A DNA stretch of 64,000 bases from Stutzerimonas stutzeri. GTDB lineage: Bacteria; Pseudomonadota; Gammaproteobacteria; Pseudomonadales; Pseudomonadaceae. Made by a program: the position numbers and the translations under genes. This document shows, one piece after another, positions 32,016 to 39,500 of this stretch (positions within the stretch are counted from its first letter, which is position 1; every line of letters begins with the position of its first letter). Under the pieces are notes generated by a model. That model saw only the letters and a list, made by a program, of their open reading frames with translations. It did not search any database and was not told the origin of the DNA. The stretch lies in assembly GCF_000590475.1 (NCBI RefSeq), contig NZ_CP007441.1, positions 227,581 through 291,580 on the forward strand, given 5' to 3'.

Positions 32016-33452
32016 TCAGCTGTCCTCGTTATCGTCGTCTTCGCCCCCTTCGACGCCCATCCCTAGCTCCTTGATCTTGCGTGTCAGGGTATTGCGTCCC
32101 CAGCCCAGCAGCAGCGCCGCGTCACGGCGTCGACCCGCGGTGTGCTTGAGCGCCGTTTCGATCATGATTCGCTCGAATGCCGGCACTGCCTCATCGAGCA
32201 GATTCGACTGGCCGCGCGCCAGCGCCAGGTCCGCCCACTGGTGCAGCGCCTGTTCCCAGTTATTTGCCGGTAGCGCATCGGTGGGCTGGTTGAGCAGCTC
32301 GGGGGGCAAATCGCTGACGTGGACTTCGCGACCGGAGGCCATGACAGTAATCCAGCGGCAGGTGTTTTCCAGCTGGCGCACGTTGCCCGGCCAGGGCAGG
32401 TTCTGCAGATAGTCCTCGGTCTCAGGTTTGAGCAGCTTGGTCTCGACGGTCAACTCTTGTGCGGCGCTGGCGAGAAAATGCCTGGCCAGCGCCGGGATGT
32501 CCGCGCGCCGATCCGACAGGCGTGGAATATGAATGCGAATGACGTTCAGACGGTGGAACAAGTCTTCGCGGAACTTGCCGGCCTGCACCAGGGTTTCGAG
32601 ATTCTGGTGAGTGGCGGCGATGATCCGTACATCGACCCGGACCGGTGTATGGCCACCGACGCGGTAGAACTCACCGTCGGCCAGGACCCGCAGCAGACGG
32701 GTCTGGGTGTCGGCCGGCATGTCGCCGATCTCGTCGAGAAACAGAGTGCCGCCGTCGGCCTGCTCGAAGCGTCCGCGGCGCTGGTTGGCCGCGCCGGTAA
32801 AGGCGCCTTTCTCGTGTCCGAACAGCTCTGATTCCATCAGATCCTTTGGGATCGCTGCCATGTTCAGCGCGATGAACGGTGATGCCGCACGCGGACTGTG
32901 ACGATGCAAGGCATGCGCCACCAGCTCCTTGCCGGTACCGGACTCGCCGTTGATCAGTACGGTGATATTGGAATGGCTGAGGCGGCCGATCGCGCGAAAG
33001 ACTTCCTGCATGGCCGGCGCCTCGCCGATGATTTCCGGCGTCTGGTGCTGGTTGATCGGCTCCTGCAGGTTCTGCTGTTCCTGCGCATGCTGGTTGGCGC
33101 GCTTGACCAGCGATACCGCATCGTCGACATCGAACGGCTTGGGCAGGTATTCGAAGGCGCCACCCTGGTAGGACGCCACCGCGCTGTCGAGGTCCGAATG
33201 AGCGGTCATGATGATCACCGGCAGCCGCGGATACAGCTCGCGAATCTGCGCCAGCAGATCCAGGCCGCTGGTGCCCGGCATGCGGATGTCGGAGATGACC
33301 ACATCAGGCTGTTGCCGCGCCAGCCGGCCCAGCACGCTGTCGGCACTGTCGAAGCTTTGCGTGGCCATGCCTTCTTGCTGCAGCGCCTTTTCCAGCACCC
33401 AGCGGATGGAGCGGTCGTCATCGACGATCCAGACGTTTTCGCTTCGGCTCAT
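32016..33452 (-). CDS. ntrC: Nitrogen regulation response regulator NtrC
   Basis: This 478-residue sigma-54 activator has three domains. The receiver occupies residues 5-120 with phosphoacceptor Asp55 in VVISDIRMPG. The AAA+ domain has Walker A GESGTGKELVA and the GAFTGA loop that contacts sigma-54. A C-terminal Fis-type helix-turn-helix ends near GRNTLTRKIKEL. It activates glnA and other nitrogen genes under ammonia limitation. The start at 33452 overlaps ntrB by 4 bp (ATGA). It converges with the anchored protein gene, leaving only 25 bp between stops. Confidence 0.96.
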   Translation of the reverse strand: MSRSENVWIVDDDRSIRWVLEKALQQEGMATQSFDSADSVLGRLARQQPDVVISDIRMPGTSGLDLLAQIRELYPRLPVIIMTAHSDLDSAVASYQGGAFEYLPKPFDVDDAVSLVKRANQHAQEQQNLQEPINQHQTPEIIGEAPAMQEVFRAIGRLSHSNITVLINGESGTGKELVAHALHRHSPRAASPFIALNMAAIPKDLMESELFGHEKGAFTGAANQRRGRFEQADGGTLFLDEIGDMPADTQTRLLRVLADGEFYRVGGHTPVRVDVRIIAATHQNLETLVQAGKFREDLFHRLNVIRIHIPRLSDRRADIPALARHFLASAAQELTVETKLLKPETEDYLQNLPWPGNVRQLENTCRWITVMASGREVHVSDLPPELLNQPTDALPANNWEQALHQWADLALARGQSNLLDEAVPAFERIMIETALKHTAGRRRDAALLLGWGRNTLTRKIKELGMGVEGGEDDDNEDS

Positions 33453-34531
33453 AGGGAAGAGGCTCCTTGTTCCAGCGGCAGGAAGATCGAGAATACGGTG
33501 TGGCCGGGATGGCTTTCGCATTCGATCAAGCCCTGATGCTGACTGATGATGTTCTGGGTGATGGCCAGGCCAAGCCCGGTTCCGTCCGGACGGCCGCTGA
33601 CCATCGGATAAAAGAGGGTGTTCTGCAGCTCGGCCGGGATTCCCGGACCGTTGTCGATGATTTCGAGACGCGCGACCAGACGATGCCGGACATGCCCGAT
33701 GGTGAACTGGCGCAGGGTGCGGGTGCGCAGGGTCAGGCGACCGAGGCCCAATTCGCACTGTCCGGCCAGTGCCTGCATGGCGTTGCGCATGATGTTGAGC
33801 ACGGCCTGGATCATCTGTGCGCGGTCGAGCAGCACTTCGGGGATGCTCGGATCGTAGTCGCGCACCAAAATGAGGCTGCCCTGACTTTCAGCCTCGATCA
33901 GGCTGGCCACATGTTCGAGCACTTCGTGGATGTTGGTCATCGACAGGGAGGGCAGCTTGTTCGAGCCGAGCATCCGATCGACCAGGTTTCGCAGGCGGTC
34001 GGCCTCCTCGATGATCACCTCGGTGTAGTCCTTGAGATGTTCTTCAGGCAGCTCTCGCGATAGCAGCTGTGCCGCGCCGCGGATGCCGCCGAGCGGATTC
34101 TTGATCTCGTGCGCAAGGCCGCGCACCAGCATTTTGGTGGTTTCGTGAGCGGACAATTGCGCCTCTTCCTTGGTGATGCGCAGCAAGCGATCACGGGGCA
34201 GGACTTCCAACAACAGCATGGTTTCCTGACGGGTCAATATCGGCGTGACGGCGTAGTCGACGGTCAGCGTCTGGCCATTGGTGGAGGTCAACGTCGCTTC
34301 GCGTTTGGTAAAGGGGTGCGCCTGCTCCACGGCTTGGCGCAGGGCGGCCAGCGCTTCAGACGATTCGGTGAAAAGCTCGCTGATGAACTGACCGTGACTG
34401 CGCTGGCCGCTCACGGCGAGCAGCATTTCCGCGGCCGGGTTCATATATTCCAGCCGCAAGCGTGAGTTGAGCAGCAGGGTCGCGGTGGTTAGGTTCTCGA
34501 TCAGCAGGCGCTGTAGGGCTTCGTTGATCAT
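33449..34531 (-). CDS. ntrB: Nitrogen regulation sensor kinase NtrB
   Basis: This 360-residue cytoplasmic kinase/phosphatase phosphorylates NtrC and is controlled by the PII protein. The N-terminal PAS domain (LLNSRLRLEYMNPAAEMLLAVSGQ) is followed by the H-box LVRGLAHEIKNPLGGIRGAA and the ATPase domain with the N-box NIMRNAMQAL, G1 DNGPGIP and the GTGLGLAI loop. The start at 34531 (MINEALQRLLIENLTTATL) fits relatives; ATGs upstream lack support. A sigma-54-type promoter about 30 bp upstream and an NtrC dyad show it is autoregulated as ntrBC. Confidence 0.95.
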   Translation of the reverse strand: MINEALQRLLIENLTTATLLLNSRLRLEYMNPAAEMLLAVSGQRSHGQFISELFTESSEALAALRQAVEQAHPFTKREATLTSTNGQTLTVDYAVTPILTRQETMLLLEVLPRDRLLRITKEEAQLSAHETTKMLVRGLAHEIKNPLGGIRGAAQLLSRELPEEHLKDYTEVIIEEADRLRNLVDRMLGSNKLPSLSMTNIHEVLEHVASLIEAESQGSLILVRDYDPSIPEVLLDRAQMIQAVLNIMRNAMQALAGQCELGLGRLTLRTRTLRQFTIGHVRHRLVARLEIIDNGPGIPAELQNTLFYPMVSGRPDGTGLGLAITQNIISQHQGLIECESHPGHTVFSIFLPLEQGASSL

Positions 34532-34561
34532 GGCTGTCTGCATCCGATGGGTAGGAGGGAA

Positions 34562-34579
34562 ATGCAAGAAGCAAACCAA
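34562..34579 (-). promoter_or_regulatory. sigma-54 promoter of ntrBC
   Basis: The minus-strand sequence TTGGTTTGCTTCTTGCAT has the -24 GG and -12 GC ten bases apart and a perfect TTGCA -12 element. It lies about 30 bp upstream of the ntrB start. Confidence 0.72.
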
Positions 34580-34673
34580 GGCGCTCTTTTTCAGCGCGGC
34601 GCCGTGTGCGCAAGCGCTCCAGAGCGGGGCGTCGTAGAAAGCAAGTGAAGCGGATCAGATCGGTCCGGCTTGC

Positions 34674-34688
34674 GCACCGTTAAGGTGC
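34674..34688. promoter_or_regulatory. NtrC binding site upstream of ntrBC
   Basis: GCACCGTTAAGGTGC is a dyad with 5-bp arms GCACC/GGTGC, the NtrC consensus form. It is about 130 bp upstream of the predicted sigma-54 start of ntrBC, a usual enhancer distance, and lies just beyond the 3' end of the DUF4124 operon. Confidence 0.7.
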
Positions 34689-34697
34689 ATAGCATGG

Positions 34698-35327
34698 TCA
34701 CAGAAAGGGCACGAAGGGAATATCTTTCTTTTCCTCGGGCTTGTCCTTCAGCGGGCATTCGGGACGAACACCGTAATCGTCGTTCTGGCAGGGGTTGACC
34801 CTGCGTCGCTGCGCGAGTGAAGTGCGCAGTAGGTGAAAGGTGCGCGGTGAGCTGCGTTGCAGCGTCTGTCCCTGGTTGTCGACAACCTCCACGATCAGTT
34901 GGTGGGTGCCGCGATCGATGTTATGAAGCGCGAAGACAGGCTCGCTGCCATCCGGGGCGATCGGACTGCCGTCGAGCAGCAGGCGATACAGGTGATCAGG
35001 CTGCAGGGTGGGTTCGCTGGCGACACTGACGGACAGATCGCCGGCGTTATTGCGGATCGTGGCGTCGGGCTCGGGTTGAACGATATCGAGTAACCGGTAA
35101 GCGAAGGCCGGCTCGGGCGGGGCTTCAGGTGGGGGGGCCGACGGCGCCACCGGCTGTGCAGGCATGCTGTTGACGGGGCGGGTGTCCACCGATTCGACCG
35201 CCCTTCCGCCAGGGCGATCGGTGAATACCCGATTGCCCTGCGCATCTATGTAGGTATAGACACCAGCAACGGCGGGCAAGGCAGCAGCCAGGAGCACAGC
35301 GGCCAGCCACTGCTGAACGATCGTCAA
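34698..35327 (-). CDS. DUF4124 domain protein, second of a tandem pair
   Basis: This 209-residue exported protein has a signal peptide (AVLLAAALPAVAG) followed by a DUF4124 segment VYTYIDAQGNRVFTDRPGG. A long proline-rich linker (SAPPPEAPPEPA) and a beta-rich domain follow, the latter with DRGTHQLIVEVVDNQGQTLQRS. The C-terminus has a short cysteine pair (NPCQNDDYGVRPECPL). The function of the family is unknown. It shares fold order and several motifs with the upstream gene, which it overlaps by 4 bp, so it probably arose by tandem duplication. Lying between glnA and ntrB it may belong to the nitrogen regulon. Confidence 0.85.
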   Translation of the reverse strand: MTIVQQWLAAVLLAAALPAVAGVYTYIDAQGNRVFTDRPGGRAVESVDTRPVNSMPAQPVAPSAPPPEAPPEPAFAYRLLDIVQPEPDATIRNNAGDLSVSVASEPTLQPDHLYRLLLDGSPIAPDGSEPVFALHNIDRGTHQLIVEVVDNQGQTLQRSSPRTFHLLRTSLAQRRRVNPCQNDDYGVRPECPLKDKPEEKKDIPFVPFL

Positions 35328-35887
35328 GGTGTTGTCTTTGGCTTGGGTTGCGGAGCCGGCTTCGGTCGCAAGGCGGGGCTAGAGGTGTTGACCCGTTGCA
35401 CGGTGAATTGCTCAGCGGCACGCTGAACGACTTCGCCATTGCTGAGAATCTCGACTTCAAGCGTGTGCGTGCCCCGATCGACCGTGTTGAGCTGCAGCGA
35501 GGTAGTGCTGCCCGGTGCTGCCTGGGCAACGCCGTCGAGCAGGAAGCGGACCTGATGACCTTTTTTCAGTTGGGGGTCGAGCTGGGCGCTGACCACAAAG
35601 GTGCCGTTGTTGGCACGTAGCGCCTCGTCATCCGGAATCCCGCCGATGGACAGGCTCCGATAGGGCTGCCGCTGGCCGTGATCCTGTTCAGACTCCAGCG
35701 GCGGCGGAGGTTCTGGTGTACGGATATTGACCGTATTGGCGGGCGGCAACTCGACCGTGTCGGCGGCGACACCTTCGGGTGGCTGATTGGTAAACACCGT
35801 GTTGCCTTTCTCATCGGTGTATTTATAGATCTGCGCCAAGGCCGGGACCGTGACGAGCAAAAGCAGGCTGAACAATGCGATGCGCAT
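35324..35887 (-). CDS. DUF4124 domain protein, first of a tandem pair
   Basis: This 187-residue exported protein has a signal peptide (MRIALFSLLLLVTVPALAQ) and a DUF4124 segment IYKYTDEKGNTVFTNQPPEG. After a proline-rich linker comes a beta-rich domain with TVDRGTHTLEVEILSNGEVV, closely parallel to the downstream paralogue, and a lysine/proline-rich tail (RPKPAPQPKPKTTP). It presumably acts in the cell envelope; no enzymatic motif is visible. The start at 35887 gives the signal peptide and follows a GGAG ribosome binding site. A possible sigma-54 promoter lies at 35911-35926. Confidence 0.85.
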   Translation of the reverse strand: MRIALFSLLLLVTVPALAQIYKYTDEKGNTVFTNQPPEGVAADTVELPPANTVNIRTPEPPPPLESEQDHGQRQPYRSLSIGGIPDDEALRANNGTFVVSAQLDPQLKKGHQVRFLLDGVAQAAPGSTTSLQLNTVDRGTHTLEVEILSNGEVVQRAAEQFTVQRVNTSSPALRPKPAPQPKPKTTP

Positions 35888-35910
35888 GGGAAGCTCCGCG
35901 GGATGGGTGC

Positions 35911-35926
35911 TGCAAGCCTTGCACCG
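35911..35926 (-). promoter_or_regulatory. Candidate sigma-54 promoter of the DUF4124 pair
   Basis: The minus-strand sequence CGGTGCAAGGCTTGCA has GG-N10-GC spacing and a perfect TTGCA -12 element about 25 bp upstream of the start codon. The -24 half is poorer than for ntrB or glnA, and no clear NtrC dyad is visible near it. Confidence 0.35.
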
Positions 35927-36041
35927 CCCGGGCTCGCAGGCAAGCCTGATCCGTGCGAATTGCGAGCGACAGCAAGCTGTGTTCCACCGCGAGACATGAG
36001 TGCGGCGGGCATGATGACAAACCGGTTGCGCAATCGGGCCG

Positions 36042-36070
36042 GGAAAAACAAACCCCGCCGAAAGGCGGGG
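36042..36070 (-). terminator. Rho-independent terminator of glnA (distal)
   Basis: Read on the minus strand, a 7-bp stem CCCCGCC/GGCGGGG with a TTTC loop is followed by TTTGTTTTT. It is the second of two hairpins after glnA and the one with a U-tract. Confidence 0.85.
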
Positions 36071-36077
36071 TCGTAAA

Positions 36078-36107
36078 CTACAAGGCCTCCCGAAGGAGGC
36101 CTTGTAG
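36078..36107 (-). terminator. Strong hairpin after glnA (proximal)
   Basis: A 13-bp perfect stem, CTACAAGGCCTCC/GGAGGCCTTGTAG with a 4-base loop, lies 16 bp after the glnA stop. It has no good U-run of its own and is followed by the terminator at 36042-36070. It may protect the 3' end of the message or assist termination. Confidence 0.65.
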
Positions 36108-36122
36108 TGGTGCGGGACGGGT

Positions 36123-37529
36123 TTAGACGCTGTAGTACAGGTCATATTCCAGCGGGTGTACGAAGGTGCGGACCTTGATTTCTTCCTCGCTCTTCAGCTC
36201 GAGGTAGGCATCAATGAAATCGTCGGAGAACACGCCGCCCTTGGTCAGGAACGCGCGGCCCTTGTCCAGCTCTTCCAGGGCTTCCTTCAGGCTGCCGCAG
36301 ACTTGCGGGATCAGCTTGCCTTCTTCCGGCGGCAAGTCGTAGAGGTTCTTGTCAGCAGCATCGCCAGGGTGAATCTTGTTCTGGATGCCGTCCAGGCCAG
36401 CCATCAACAGCGCGGCGAAGCACAGGTAAGGGTTGGCAGCCGGGTCCGGGAAGCGCGCTTCGATACGGCGGGCTTTCGGGCTGGAAACGTACGGAATACG
36501 GATCGAGGCAGAGCGGTTGCGGGCCGAGTAGGCCAGCATCACCGGCGCTTCGAAGCCCGGAACCAGACGCTTGTAGGAGTTGGTCGACGGGTTGGTGAAG
36601 CCGTTCAAAGCCTTGCCGTGCTTGATGATGCCGCCGATGAAGTACAGGGCGGTATCGGACAGGCCGGCATAGCCTTCGCCAGAGAAGGTGTTCTTGCCAT
36701 CCTTGGAGATGGACATGTGCACGTGCATACCCGAGCCGTTGTCGCCGTACAGCGGCTTCGGCATGAAGGTTGCGGTCTTGCCGTAGGCGTCAGCCACGTT
36801 GTGCACGCAATACTTCAGGGTCTGAACTTCGTCAGCCTTGTTTACCAGCGTGTTGAACTTGACGCCGATTTCGTTCTGACCGGCAGTCGCTACTTCGTGG
36901 TGATGCACTTCTACAACCAGGCCCATCTCTTCCATGGCGTTGCACATGGCGGTACGGATTTCGTGGTCGTGGTCGCACGGCGGAACCGGGAAGTAGCCAC
37001 CCTTGACGGCTGGGCGATGGCCCTTGTTGCCGCCTTCGACGTCCTGGTCAGTCATCCAGGAGCCTTGCTCGGAGTAGATCTTGAACATGGAACCGGAAAT
37101 GTCGGACTTAAACTTCACTTCGTCGAAGATGAAGAACTCAGGCTCCGGGCCGACGAATACGGTGTCACCGATACCGGTGGACTTGAGGAATTCCTCGGCG
37201 CGCTTGGCGATCGAACGCGGGTCGCGATCGTAGCCTTGCATGGTGCTTGGCTCGACGATGTCGCAGACCAGAATCAGGGTCGGTTCTTCGGTGAACGGAT
37301 CCAGTACGGCGGTTTCATCGACCGGCATCAGGATCATGTCGGAGGCTTCGATGCCCTTCCAGCCATGAATGGACGAGCCGTCGAACATCTTGCCATGCTC
37401 GAAGAAGTCTTCGTCCTGAGCATCACGCGCCGGGACCGTCACGTGGTGCTGCTTGCCTTTGGTGTCGGTGAAGCGCAGATCAATCCACTTCACATCGTAA
37501 TCTTTGATCAGTTGAAGCGACTTCGACAT
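36123..37529 (-). CDS. glnA: Glutamine synthetase type I
   Basis: This 468-residue dodecameric enzyme makes glutamine from glutamate and ammonia. Family motifs are intact: the beta-grasp MFDGSSIHGWKGIEASDM, the catalytic EPEFFIFDEVKF, KPLYGDNGSGMHVH, and NRSASIRIP. The adenylylation loop NLYDLPPEEGKLI places the regulatory tyrosine near residue 398, so control by GlnE is expected. The start at 37529 (MSKSLQLIKDYDVKW) is standard. Its promoter region carries a sigma-54 site and two NtrC dyads, and two tandem hairpins follow the gene. Confidence 0.97.
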   Translation of the reverse strand: MSKSLQLIKDYDVKWIDLRFTDTKGKQHHVTVPARDAQDEDFFEHGKMFDGSSIHGWKGIEASDMILMPVDETAVLDPFTEEPTLILVCDIVEPSTMQGYDRDPRSIAKRAEEFLKSTGIGDTVFVGPEPEFFIFDEVKFKSDISGSMFKIYSEQGSWMTDQDVEGGNKGHRPAVKGGYFPVPPCDHDHEIRTAMCNAMEEMGLVVEVHHHEVATAGQNEIGVKFNTLVNKADEVQTLKYCVHNVADAYGKTATFMPKPLYGDNGSGMHVHMSISKDGKNTFSGEGYAGLSDTALYFIGGIIKHGKALNGFTNPSTNSYKRLVPGFEAPVMLAYSARNRSASIRIPYVSSPKARRIEARFPDPAANPYLCFAALLMAGLDGIQNKIHPGDAADKNLYDLPPEEGKLIPQVCGSLKEALEELDKGRAFLTKGGVFSDDFIDAYLELKSEEEIKVRTFVHPLEYDLYYSV

Positions 37530-37630
37530 GGTGCTCTCCAAGTGGTGGAAGCGTTGACAGATAAGCTTCCGAAATCTAGGGGGTGAAGCCGAGCGGGGAT
37601 ACTCCGTCAAGGCGACCTGCCTCACAAGGG

Positions 37631-37646
37631 AGCAAATTGCATGCCA
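37631..37646 (-). promoter_or_regulatory. sigma-54 promoter of glnA
   Basis: The minus-strand sequence TGGCATGCAATTTGCT shows TGGCA at -24 and TTGC at -12 with the required ten bases between GG and GC. The predicted transcription start is about 90 bp upstream of the glnA start codon. Confidence 0.8.
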
Positions 37647-37730
37647 GTGCTCCGTGATGGGTCCGAACGCCTGAAAACGCTGGCTGGCCGGTAACCTGAG
37701 GTATCCGTGCAAGCCTATTCCTGGTTTTAC

Positions 37731-37776
37731 GCACTTTAATGGTGCGGCATGGTTTTGCGTTGTTCTATTTTGGTGC
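37731..37776. promoter_or_regulatory. Two NtrC sites in the glnA enhancer
   Basis: GCACTTTAATGGTGC (37731-37745) fits GCAC-N7-GTGC. A second site at 37762-37776, GTTCTATTTTGGTGC, keeps one full half. Their centres are 31 bp apart, three helical turns, and lie roughly 118 and 149 bp upstream of the sigma-54 start. This arrangement resembles the E. coli glnA enhancer. Confidence 0.75.
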
Positions 37777-37874
37777 GATATGCGCAGGTTTGAGAAAACT
37801 GCCTAAAGCTTGACCAATTTCCGATATACTCCGCCCCCCTCTTTTTACGCCTTGTCGGCGCACGCGCTGTTTCC

Positions 37875-39329
37875 ATGAAGCTGATCGTAAAAGTATTCCC
37901 AGAAATCACCATCAAGAGCCCGCCGGTGCGAAAGGGGTTCATTCGCCAATTGGCGAAGAACATCCGCACCGTGCTGCGCGACCTCGATCCCGACGTGCGG
38001 GTGGAGGGGGTGTGGGACAACGTTGAGGTGGAAACGGCGCTCAGCGACAGCCGGTCATTGCACGAGATGATCGAGCGTCTGCGCTGCACGCCAGGCATTG
38101 CGCATTGCCTGGAAGTCCATGAATACCCGCTGGGCGATCTCGACGATATCGTCGACAAGTGCAAGGCGCACTTCGCCGACCGGCTGGCCGGCAAGATATT
38201 CGCCGTGCGCTGCAAGCGTGCCGGCAAGCATCCGTTCAGTTCGATGGACGTTGAGCGTCATGTGGGCAGTGAGCTGCGTGTGCACTGCGGCGCCGCGGGC
38301 ATCTCGCTGAAAGCGCCGGAAATCGAAGTGCGAATGGAGATCCGCGACCAGCGCTTGTTCATCGTGCATGCCCAGCATGACGGCATCGGCGGCTACCCGC
38401 TGGGTGCGTTGGAGCAAACACTGGTGTTGATGTCCGGTGGTTTCGACTCCACCGTGGCGGCCTACCAGATGATGCGCCGCGGGCTGATGACCCATTTCTG
38501 CTTCTTTAATCTTGGCGGTCGTGCCCATGAACTGGGCGTGATGGAAGTCGCTCACTATTTATGGAAGAAGTACGGCAGCTCACATCGTGTGTTGTTCATC
38601 AGCGTGCCCTTCGAAGAAGTTGTCGGCGAGATCCTCGAGAAGGTTGATAACAGTCAGATGGGCGTGGTGCTCAAGCGTATGATGCTGCGCGCCTCGACCC
38701 AGATCGCCGAGCGCTTGCATATCGATGCGCTGGTCACCGGCGAGGCGATTTCCCAGGTATCGAGCCAGACGCTGCCGAATCTCTCGGTGATCGATTCGGC
38801 CACCGACATGCTGGTGCTGCGTCCGCTGATCGCCAGCCACAAGCAGGACATCATCGATACGGCGTTCGAGATCGGCACCGCCGAGTTCGCCAAGAACATG
38901 CCTGAGTACTGCGGCGTGATCTCCAAGAACCCGACCACCAAGGCCAAGCGCTACCGCATCGAGCACGAAGAAAAGCAGTTCGACATGGCGGTGCTGGAAC
39001 GCGCCATGGCGAACACCCGGCAAGTCGCCATCGATCGCGTGATTGATGAGCTAGGTCAGGATCTGCAGGTGGAGGAAGTCGTCGAGGCGACTGCCGGCCA
39101 GGTGGTTATCGACATCCGTCACCCCGACGCTGCCGAGGACGAACCTCTGCAAATGGACGGCATCGAAGTGCAAACCATGCCGTTCTACGCGATCAACAAC
39201 CGTTTCAAGGAGCTGGATGAGAACCGCCAGTACCTGCTGTATTGCGATAAAGGTGTCATGAGCCGCCTGCATGCTCATCATCTGCTGAGCGAGGGGCATG
39301 TCAATGTGCGCGTTTATCGTCCGGCATAA
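37875..39329 (+). CDS. thiI: tRNA 4-thiouridine synthase ThiI
   Basis: This 484-residue enzyme makes 4-thiouridine at position 8 of tRNAs and supplies sulfur for thiamine. It has an N-terminal THUMP region, the PP-loop LVLMSGGFDSTVAAYQMM (about residues 178-195), and a C-terminal rhodanese-like domain with the persulfide cysteine in QYLLYCDKGVMSRLHA. The rhodanese domain marks the long gammaproteobacterial type. The start at 37875 follows the shared glnA-thiI intergenic region, and the gene is divergent from glnA. Confidence 0.95.
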   Translation: MKLIVKVFPEITIKSPPVRKGFIRQLAKNIRTVLRDLDPDVRVEGVWDNVEVETALSDSRSLHEMIERLRCTPGIAHCLEVHEYPLGDLDDIVDKCKAHFADRLAGKIFAVRCKRAGKHPFSSMDVERHVGSELRVHCGAAGISLKAPEIEVRMEIRDQRLFIVHAQHDGIGGYPLGALEQTLVLMSGGFDSTVAAYQMMRRGLMTHFCFFNLGGRAHELGVMEVAHYLWKKYGSSHRVLFISVPFEEVVGEILEKVDNSQMGVVLKRMMLRASTQIAERLHIDALVTGEAISQVSSQTLPNLSVIDSATDMLVLRPLIASHKQDIIDTAFEIGTAEFAKNMPEYCGVISKNPTTKAKRYRIEHEEKQFDMAVLERAMANTRQVAIDRVIDELGQDLQVEEVVEATAGQVVIDIRHPDAAEDEPLQMDGIEVQTMPFYAINNRFKELDENRQYLLYCDKGVMSRLHAHHLLSEGHVNVRVYRPA

Positions 39330-39500
39330 GACGCCCGGGCTGAATGGCGGCAGTATCCGTCACCGCCCTCCCGACTTGCACCGCGGCCTGTAACGGCCGC
39401 GACACCTCGTCAATCATCTGCTTTTATCAAATCCGATTTTTCGCGTAGGGCCGCTGGACGCATCCGCTCACTGGCCCGACCCAACTACGAGACCACTACT

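Noticed and set aside
39382..39401. CGCGGCC/GGCCGCG hairpin as terminator of thiI
   Set aside because: The stem is perfect but is followed by ACACCTCG rather than a T-run, so evidence is too weak to call it.
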